From CAYVUI01 sp964454745 (lineage in GTDB: Bacteria; Planctomycetota; Phycisphaerae; Sedimentisphaerales; Anaerohalosphaeraceae): DNA of 19,703 nt. Location of the stretch: the NCBI GenBank assembly GCA_964454745.1, contig CAYVUI010000085.1, forward strand, positions 1 through 19,703. Reading direction: 5' to 3'. Made by a program: the position numbers and the translations under genes. Below are positions 14,039 through 19,703 of this stretch, in pieces; positions within the stretch are counted from its first letter, which is position 1; every line of letters begins with the position of its first letter. The notes beneath the pieces are model-generated. The model did not search any database. It had not been told where the DNA came from and saw nothing but the letters and a program-made list of their open reading frames with translations.

Positions 14039-15289
14039 ATGCAGATCGAGAAATACTCATTTGGCGTCGGCGACCGCTTCGGTCATCAGGCAAAAGCACA
14101 GCTTTCCGCCATCCAAAAGGCAAACAGTCAAGGAATTGATATCGTCCCGGTCTGGAATAAATCACATCGTGAGCATACCATCATCGGTACCGAGCCCGCC
14201 TCGGTCCGCACCGCAGCCGACCAGGCGCTTAAAGCATGCACGTACGAGGGGGCCTATTACGTCGATGCCGACCATATCAACTTTTCAAACGTGGATGCCT
14301 TTCTCGAAAGCAGCGATTTTTTCACGATTGACGTCGCCGATTATATCGGCAAAAAAACGGATGATGCGAATATTAAGGCATTTCTGGATGCAGTTGGCAA
14401 GTATTCCGGCCAGCTTGAAATCCCCGGCATCGAGCATACGTTCAAAGTCGATCAGCCCATGCTGCAGAAAATCGCGGATACGTATCTCTATGCAATCGAG
14501 CAGGCCTCGGCGATCTATCAGCATATCGAAAAGGCCAAAGGCCCCGGCAATTTCATCGCGGAGGTTTCAATGGACGAAACTGAGCAGGCCCAAAGCCCCG
14601 TCGAGCTGTTCTTTATCCTGGTCGGCCTGTCCCGCCAGGGCGTTCGCGTCCAGACCATTGCCCCGAAATTCACCGGCCGCTTCAATAAGGGGGTCGATTA
14701 TGTCGGCAATCCAAAGGATTTTGAGAAGGAATTCTTTGAAGATACCGCCGTCGTAAAATTCGCCCAAAAGGAGTTCAATTTCCCCCAAAACCTCAAGCTA
14801 AGCGTCCATTCCGGCAGCGACAAATTCTCGATCTACCCGGCGATCCACCGCACTCTCGAACATTTTGACGCCGGTGTGCACGTAAAAACCGCCGGCACGA
14901 CCTGGCTCGAAGAACTCATCGGTCTGGCCATGGCAGGGGGCGAGGCTCTCGAGCTGTCAAAGAAGATTTACAGCCTGTCACTGGATAAATTTGACGAACT
15001 TTGCGGTCCGTATGCCACCGTGATCGATATCCATAAAAATCGGCTCCCCTCCGTAGATGACGTGAAAACCTGGACCGGAGAGCAGTACGCCCAGGCACTG
15101 CGGCATGATCAGCAGTGCAGCCTGTACAATCCTGATTTCCGCCAGCTTCTGCATGTGGGCTACAAGGTCGCCGCGCAGCTTGGCCGCGAATACCTCGACG
15201 CACTGGAAGCCAATGAGGACGTAATTGCCCAACACGTGGGCGAAAATCTCTATGACCGTCACATTGTTCCGATTTTTGTGGGCAAATAG
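14039..15289 (+). CDS. uxaE: tagaturonate epimerase
   Basis: This 416-aa cytosolic metal-dependent epimerase interconverts D-tagaturonate and D-fructuronate. That lets galacturonate carbon enter the fructuronate/mannonate/KDG branch without tagaturonate reductase and altronate dehydratase. Recognition rests on the whole-protein pattern: N-terminal KYSFGVGDRFG (5-15), YYVDADHI (73-80), AEVSMDET (174-181), KLSVHSGSDKFSIYP (253-267) and VHVKTAGTTWLEE (280-292). The length is typical. The start is ATG 14039, with AAAGG 10 nt upstream; an in-frame ATG-CAG-TAA immediately precedes it. The galactokinase-like gene follows after 67 nt. An inverted repeat and a hairpin-plus-T-run lie upstream, so regulation by uronate is plausible. 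Confidence 0.85.
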   Translation: MQIEKYSFGVGDRFGHQAKAQLSAIQKANSQGIDIVPVWNKSHREHTIIGTEPASVRTAADQALKACTYEGAYYVDADHINFSNVDAFLESSDFFTIDVADYIGKKTDDANIKAFLDAVGKYSGQLEIPGIEHTFKVDQPMLQKIADTYLYAIEQASAIYQHIEKAKGPGNFIAEVSMDETEQAQSPVELFFILVGLSRQGVRVQTIAPKFTGRFNKGVDYVGNPKDFEKEFFEDTAVVKFAQKEFNFPQNLKLSVHSGSDKFSIYPAIHRTLEHFDAGVHVKTAGTTWLEELIGLAMAGGEALELSKKIYSLSLDKFDELCGPYATVIDIHKNRLPSVDDVKTWTGEQYAQALRHDQQCSLYNPDFRQLLHVGYKVAAQLGREYLDALEANEDVIAQHVGENLYDRHIVPIFVGK

Positions 15290-15356
15290 CTCAGAATCTG
15301 TATAATAACGGCTTTGTGTATACCGATTTTTCAATGCAGAGCTAAGAGAGAAACCA
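15290..15356 (+). promoter_or_regulatory. spacer between uxaE and the kinase with a TATAAT box
   Basis: TATAAT lies at 15301-15306, with a poor -35 (TTGTGG, 19-nt spacing). TATACCGATTTT (15319-15330) is the reverse complement of a 12-mer at 16790-16801. GAGAG is the only weak ribosome binding site. A separate promoter for the kinase is possible but unproven. Confidence 0.25.
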
Positions 15357-16604
15357 ATGCCGGAACTACAGATGGACAATGCCGCGGCCCGCAGCCGCCT
15401 GGGTGAACTTTGCGACCAATTCAAGCTATCCCTCAAGGGGGGCAAAATACGACGCAGCAGCTCGCGTTTCTGCCTCGGCGTGGAACACGGCGATTACAAC
15501 GGAACCGACCTGTTCGGCGTGGGGACCGACCGTTTCATCTGGATGGGTTATAAGGCCCGTCAGGACAATCAATGCCGGCTGATCAGCGGGAATTTTCCCG
15601 AAGAAGGCATTGTGGAGTTTTCGATGGACAATGTCCCTGATCCGGGCGACCCCGCCATCCAGGGTAAGTGGTGCCGTTTTCCTATGGGAGCGGTCTATGT
15701 CCTGCAAAAACGCGGCTATCATGTAAAAAAAGGCATTGAAGCGGCCCTGATTGGCAATATCCCCGGCGGCGGGATGTCCCGCAGTGCTTCGCTGAGTCTC
15801 AACCTGCTGCTTACGCTGATCGAGGTCAATGGGATCGAAACCAAAGATGAATTCGAAGTCGTCGAGATGGCTCAGCAGATCGAGAACGAGTACATCGGCT
15901 CTCCCTGCGGACTGCTCGACCAGGTCATGATCTACTACGCCAAAGAGGGGATGGGTACCTATTATCGCCCCGGTCAGCGTGGGGTTGAATATGTTCCCCT
16001 TGCGAAGGGGGCCGAGGATTTCCGCTTTGCCGTGATGGATACCGGGACGGTGAGAAAGGGACTCGAAGTGTCCACATATAAAATCCGCCGCGAGGAATGC
16101 GACCGCTTTGCCGCGATGCTGGCCCGGGATGGGTACGATGTCAAATCTCTTGGCGATGTTCGGGCTCTGGGCGAGGCGATTTACCAGGAAATACTGGATC
16201 GATATCGTGGCGAACATCCCAATCTCTGCCAGCGGCTAAAGTACATTTATGGAGCGCAGGGACGATTTGATGAGATGCTTCAGGCCTGGCGTGACGGCGA
16301 TATTGAAAAGGTGGGTGCCCTGTTCCGTACAGACGGAATCGGCTTGCGTGATGAATACGTCATCTCAGGTCCGGAATTGGAAACCATGTGCGATATTGCC
16401 CGGACAGTGGAGGGCGTCTATGGCGAGCGAATGCTTGGCGGGGGGGATAAAGGAGCCGCGGGGGCACTGCTGCATAAAGACGCGTTAACAGGCCTGAAAA
16501 GGGCGGTTTCGACGGGATATCCGAGGAGTTATCCTGAATTTGGTACAAAATTTTCAGTTACCGGACTCAGTGTTGTCGATGGCATCACCGTTTTTGAATT
16601 CTAA
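15357..16604 (+). CDS. GHMP-family sugar kinase, galactokinase-like
   Basis: This 415-aa cytosolic kinase phosphorylates a sugar at C1 with ATP. All galactokinase active-site residues appear: Arg37, Glu43, His44 and Asp46 in GVEHGDYNG, the catalytic Asp188 in SPCGLLDQ (183-190), and Tyr241 in VSTYKIRREEC, matching the YNxRxxEC motif. The ATP loop is NIPGGGMSRSASL (134-146), with SRS in place of the usual SSS-type run, and the C-terminal GHMP motif is MLGGGDKGAAGAL. Residue 43 is Glu, as in galactokinases; from memory, plant galacturonokinases have Ala there, so galactose or a close analogue is favoured over galacturonate. The N-terminus before the signature is short. It is probably co-transcribed with uxaE (67-nt gap). 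Confidence 0.78.
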   Translation: MPELQMDNAAARSRLGELCDQFKLSLKGGKIRRSSSRFCLGVEHGDYNGTDLFGVGTDRFIWMGYKARQDNQCRLISGNFPEEGIVEFSMDNVPDPGDPAIQGKWCRFPMGAVYVLQKRGYHVKKGIEAALIGNIPGGGMSRSASLSLNLLLTLIEVNGIETKDEFEVVEMAQQIENEYIGSPCGLLDQVMIYYAKEGMGTYYRPGQRGVEYVPLAKGAEDFRFAVMDTGTVRKGLEVSTYKIRREECDRFAAMLARDGYDVKSLGDVRALGEAIYQEILDRYRGEHPNLCQRLKYIYGAQGRFDEMLQAWRDGDIEKVGALFRTDGIGLRDEYVISGPELETMCDIARTVEGVYGERMLGGGDKGAAGALLHKDALTGLKRAVSTGYPRSYPEFGTKFSVTGLSVVDGITVFEF

Positions 16605-16907
16605 AAAGCAAGTGTAACAACTTACATATATATCTGATAGGTAAAGTCCCCAAAGCCTGCTGGCAGTGTTAAAAAATGTGTTTTTCCTGATTTAGCCAAT
16701 TTTGACCCCCTTTATACCTGACGTTTCATACACAAATTACTCAATTTGCCTTCCTTCTGTATATCGGTAAAAACACGGTTTTTATGTCCAAAATCGGTAT
16801 ATTTATTCAAATTTAGTAATTGTTCACACCGAAAAGAACGAAATAAAGAGTTGTATGTCTTTAAAAAGACTGCGCTTGCGTTAGATTTCAGTTATGTCAG
16901 TTTTTAC

Positions 16908-16941
16908 TTGACAAATGATGTGGTTTTGCTTAGAGTATAAT
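16908..16941 (+). promoter_or_regulatory. TTGACA and TATAAT boxes with non-standard spacing
   Basis: Both hexamers match the sigma70 consensus exactly, but the 22-nt spacer is too long for normal use. TATAAT may act with another -35, or with an activator. It is 160 nt before the start codon. Confidence 0.25.
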
Positions 16942-17010
16942 ACGATGAAAAGAATATCAGTGGTAAGCGACAGCAATAAAAGGGTACAGTTTTTGAGTTG
17001 CGAGGGTGAT

Positions 17011-17082
17011 ATGATATGTCTCATCAGCGATTCAAGTCCAAGGTATATTTACAAATCAGGCACAAGCCGGAGGGTAAATTAA
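17011..17082 (+). CDS. possible 23-aa leader peptide
   Basis: ATG 17011 has GAGGG about 5 nt upstream and runs to TAA at 17080-17082, 19 nt before the start of the large secreted protein. The product begins MICLISDSSPRYIYKSGTS. No function is recognised; it may be a leader ORF or chance. Confidence 0.2.
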   Translation: MICLISDSSPRYIYKSGTSRRVN

Positions 17083-17101
17083 TTTAAGAAAGGAGAGCGG
17101 T

Positions 17102-19703
17102 ATGCGAGTAAAAAGTATTCTATTAATTATGTTAATGTGTGTTTCTGTTGCCAGTGCGACAGTATGGGAAGGTTCGGTCGACACGGACTTTTTCGATCCG
17201 AACAACTGGAATCCGATTGCTTCGCCGGGTATTGATGAAGAAGCGCAGATCAATGACGCGGCCAATGTTCCGGTCATTGCGGACCCCTGTGTTTTTGATT
17301 CAGGTACAATTAACATCGGTGCTGCGTCGGCGGGTGTTTTGGACATCACCGGAGGAACGATCAATTTCCCCAATACAGGTTCCTCCATTTCCAAGATTAT
17401 TCTTGGTAATGCCTTTGACGGGACCATCAACATGTCCGGCGGGGATATGTTCTTCGCGGAATCCAGCCACCGTAACATTATTGAAATCCCCAATGCGGGT
17501 TCTGCCGCAGGTGTGACCGGTACATTCAATATGACCGGCGGTACACTCACAAATGATGAGACAAGCAGTAATCCCAGTACCGGCCAGGTGCGCCTTGGTG
17601 GTGGTGATAATACAATTGGTATCATCAATATCACCAATGCTTCGATGACCTGGAATACGGATCGTCAAAATGGTCTTTATCTTGGCCTTGGTGCAGGTGC
17701 ACAAGGTACTCTTAACCTCTTCCCGGGCGGTACGTTTACCGCACAGGGCGGTCGTGCCTTTGTAGGTGCCGGTGCCGGCGGAACAGGTACGATTCACGTT
17801 CAGGGCGGCTTATTCCATCATGAAACCACCCGCTGGTTGACGATGGGTAATGGCCTTGGCTCTACAGGTAATATTATCATTGACAGCGGCCAGTTGATTT
17901 GTGAAGACCGATGTGAACAGGGTGCCGGCGGAAGTACGAATATCACAATCAATGGCGGCGGAATGTATGTCGATGGCGATTACCGAATTGGTTTCGGTTC
18001 CAGTTCTCCGGAAACGCAGACGATTACAGTCAATGCCGGCAGCCTCGAAGCGACTCAGATCAACCTGGGCTATGACACTGTAAACAGTGCAACGACTACA
18101 TCCGTCTGTACAATGAATATCAATGGCGGCCAGGTAGTAACCGCGAGCTTCCTGAATATCGGTGCCTACGCAACGGTGAATCTCGACGGCGGCTTTTTGG
18201 CAATCATCGGTTCCGGAAGTGACGATCTCGACTTCCCGGAAGATACCGGCAATTTTGGTGTCCTGGATATCGACGGCGGTACGCTGGTCTGGAACGGCAC
18301 GAAAGAAGCGGAAATTCTTCAGCTCTTCTCGGAAGGCCGCATTACCGTTGGCGGTCTGGCTGCCGGTCAGGGCAACCTGATTATCGTCGAAGATGAAGAA
18401 GAAGATGTCACCACTGCAACCGCTGGCATTGCGAATCCGGACGCTGCTTATGCTCCCAGTCCGGTAGGGAATATTGACGCTGAAGGCTATGCCTCTACAC
18501 TTCTCGAGTGGATCAGCGGCGACAATGCTGTAAAACACAATATCTATTTTGGCACGAATCTTGACGATGTAACCAATCGTCAGGCCGGTACGCTGCTGGT
18601 TAGCCAGGGCCTTGCCGCGGCGGCACCTACGCTCAACAGTGTAAGCCCCGGTTCACTTATTCCGGGTACAGAGTACTACTGGGCGGTTGATTCGCTCGAT
18701 AATGGCAACAATGTAATCGCCAGCGGTCCGGTTTGGACGTTCGATCTCGATAACTCGATTCCGATCGATGATATCGAAGATGGAATTGGCCTCTGGACAA
18801 CGAACAACAGTACGGTTTTGCTCGAAACAGGAAACCTCAATCGTACCGGTGATTCGGAAGTAGCCGGGCTCGGTGGTTTTGATGACGATGACAACCTTAA
18901 TATCCTGCAATGGACTTACAACATTCCAGGCGGTGCGGGTCAAAGCGCAAGCATCGAACTCGACCTAACTGGTGTAACCGCGTGGAATGCAACTGACCTT
19001 GATGTTCCCAACATTGAAACCCTTGGGCTTCGTTATCATGGTGCAGTCGAAGAAGGCGGCGCCTTTGCAAGTGGTGACGTAAAAGTCTTTATGCAGCTTC
19101 GTGACGCCGGCGGCACTTCCAATAAGCTGTACCTGACCGCGGCGGACCCGAACAACTATCACAATCAGTTCTTCTGGGACGAAGATTACTACTACTTTGA
19201 AGTTGCCCTTGCGGACTTTAGCGGTGTGAACCTTGCGGCCCTGACGGACGTGATCGTCGGTGCCGAGTCCCGCACAAGCGTTGCCGAAACAGGCACGCTC
19301 TTTATCGACAACGTTGCGGTTTACTCGCCGCGTTGTGAAGCTGCGGCTCACCCGGTTCTGGGTGATGTCGACGGCGGCGACTGCGAAGTCACTATCGATG
19401 ACGTCGAAGACGTTGCTGCTGCATGGCTGGCTGGTCCGGTTACGGTGAATCCGACTGCTCCGACAGCCTCTCCGCTGATTTATTATCCGTTTGATGAAGA
19501 TGGCGGTGATGCAACGCTCGTTACCGATATGTCCGGTAACGGCAATAACGCAACGATCACAGACGCGGCAGCCACTCCATGGGTAACGACCGATTGTTAT
19601 GACGGCGGTTGTATCGAGTTCTTTAATGGTGACCTGGAGTATGTGGCTGCAGTTGATAATGCGGATACGGTATTTGCGAATGTAACTGACCAGGTGACCA
19701 TTT
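17102..19703 (+). CDS. large secreted multidomain protein (GG-repeat beta region, Fn3-like, dockerin-like, LamG-like), 3' end missing
   Basis: The frame from ATG 17102 stays open to the window end (867 codons), so the C-terminus is missing. A signal peptide is clear (1-19, ILLIMLMCVSVASA). Residues about 20-440 form a beta-solenoid-like region with repeated I/M-x-GGT/GGD/GGQ turns (ITGGTINF, MSGGDMFF, MTGGTLTN, INGGQVVT, IDGGTLVW). An Fn3-like module follows from about 445 (LLEWISGDNAVKHNIYFGT), of a type frequent in planctomycete surface proteins. Next is a domain ending LFIDNVAVYSP (about 556-745), reminiscent of carbohydrate-binding beta-sandwiches. A single dockerin-like motif starts at 754 (GDVDGGDCEVTIDDVEDV). 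From about 793 a LamG/concanavalin-like domain begins (YYPFDEDGGD...DMSGNGNNATI). GAAAGGAGAG precedes the ATG. A cell-surface glycan-binding role is inferred. Confidence 0.85.
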   Translation, partial: MRVKSILLIMLMCVSVASATVWEGSVDTDFFDPNNWNPIASPGIDEEAQINDAANVPVIADPCVFDSGTINIGAASAGVLDITGGTINFPNTGSSISKIILGNAFDGTINMSGGDMFFAESSHRNIIEIPNAGSAAGVTGTFNMTGGTLTNDETSSNPSTGQVRLGGGDNTIGIINITNASMTWNTDRQNGLYLGLGAGAQGTLNLFPGGTFTAQGGRAFVGAGAGGTGTIHVQGGLFHHETTRWLTMGNGLGSTGNIIIDSGQLICEDRCEQGAGGSTNITINGGGMYVDGDYRIGFGSSSPETQTITVNAGSLEATQINLGYDTVNSATTTSVCTMNINGGQVVTASFLNIGAYATVNLDGGFLAIIGSGSDDLDFPEDTGNFGVLDIDGGTLVWNGTKEAEILQLFSEGRITVGGLAAGQGNLIIVEDEEEDVTTATAGIANPDAAYAPSPVGNIDAEGYASTLLEWISGDNAVKHNIYFGTNLDDVTNRQAGTLLVSQGLAAAAPTLNSVSPGSLIPGTEYYWAVDSLDNGNNVIASGPVWTFDLDNSIPIDDIEDGIGLWTTNNSTVLLETGNLNRTGDSEVAGLGGFDDDDNLNILQWTYNIPGGAGQSASIELDLTGVTAWNATDLDVPNIETLGLRYHGAVEEGGAFASGDVKVFMQLRDAGGTSNKLYLTAADPNNYHNQFFWDEDYYYFEVALADFSGVNLAALTDVIVGAESRTSVAETGTLFIDNVAVYSPRCEAAAHPVLGDVDGGDCEVTIDDVEDVAAAWLAGPVTVNPTAPTASPLIYYPFDEDGGDATLVTDMSGNGNNATITDAAATPWVTTDCYDGGCIEFFNGDLEYVAAVDNADTVFANVTDQVTI

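Larger units (their letters stand above)
16605..17101 (+). other. 497-nt gene-free region before the large secreted protein
   Basis: AT-rich DNA. It contains small stem-loops TGTAA/TTACA (16613-16626), TAAAAAC/GTTTTTA (16768-16784) and GTCTTT/AAAGAC (16857-16870). ATCGGTA occurs twice, 30 nt apart (16763, 16793). TTGACA (16908-16913) and TATAAT (16936-16941) occur in tandem, but with a 22-nt spacer, longer than normal. A 23-codon ORF starts at 17011. AAAGGAGAG (17090-17098) is the ribosome binding site of the next gene. No clear terminator for the kinase gene is seen. Confidence 0.5.

Noticed and set aside
15357..16604. Galacturonokinase as the firm call for the GHMP kinase
   Set aside because: The glutamate and aspartate of the galactokinase signature are kept (VEHGDYNG), whereas plant galacturonokinase, as I remember it, has alanine at the glutamate position; proximity to uxaE alone is not enough.
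16746..16940. 64-codon plus-strand frame in the spacer before the large secreted protein
   Set aside because: It begins at TTG with no ribosome binding site, has odd composition and overlaps the TTGACA/TATAAT region.
16908..16941. A full consensus sigma70 promoter
   Set aside because: Both boxes are perfect but the 22-nt spacer is outside the usual 16-18; kept only as a low-confidence feature.
1..19703. Mobile element, prophage, integron or CRISPR array
   Set aside because: No transposase, integrase or recombinase gene, no terminal inverted repeats with target duplications, and no regularly spaced direct repeats were seen.

Overview
The window looks like a chromosomal segment of a Planctomycetota bacterium, most likely class Phycisphaerae (Sedimentisphaerales-like). 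The reasons are large secreted beta-helix and adhesin-type proteins, dockerin-like tails of the planctomycetal form (D-x-D-G...Y-x-V-x-x-x-D-L...W), an S8 peptidase with its own dockerin-like tail, genes for polysaccharide and uronate use, and a carboxynorspermidine pathway. The lineage is inferred from protein style only; no rRNA or marker gene is present.

Layout. (1) 3-1850 (+): C-terminal part of a GH116 glycosidase cut by the window edge. It converges, with 6 nt between stop codons, on a minus-strand pair (1857-3532): a small two-helix membrane protein of unknown function and a three-histidine-box fatty acid desaturase. (2) 3656-7290 (-): a RidA-family protein whose start overlaps the stop of a secreted sialate O-acetylesterase-type SGNH esterase, and upstream a secreted subtilisin-like peptidase. 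(3) 7538-9846 (+): carboxynorspermidine synthase and decarboxylase, overlapping by 22 nt, divergent from the peptidase. (4) 9847-10567: a 721-nt region without a large gene, rich in stem-loops, repeated short motifs and Shine-Dalgarno-led mini-ORFs. (5) 10568-13825 (+): a 1085-aa secreted right-handed beta-helix protein, followed by a very strong intrinsic terminator. (6) 14039-16604 (+): tagaturonate epimerase (UxaE) and a galactokinase-like GHMP kinase. (7) 17102 to the window end (+): the N-terminal 867 residues of a large secreted multidomain protein (GG-repeat beta structure, Fn3-like domain, dockerin-like module, start of a LamG-like domain).

How the genes fit together. Most fit a glycan-degrading lifestyle: a glycosidase and an acetyl-esterase open up decorated polysaccharides, UxaE feeds galacturonate-derived tagaturonate towards fructuronate, and the sugar kinase primes galactose or a related sugar. 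The peptidase and the two large dockerin-tailed proteins are exported and may act at the cell surface. The polyamine pair and the desaturase are housekeeping functions.

The least explained part is the long leader in front of the 1085-aa protein (9847-10567). It contains a GC-rich island that folds into two adjacent long hairpins (10285-10370), a repeated GCG(A/G)ATA element, a strong GGA strand bias and an unlisted 46-codon ORF with a good ribosome binding site. No mobile element, CRISPR array, tRNA or rRNA was seen.
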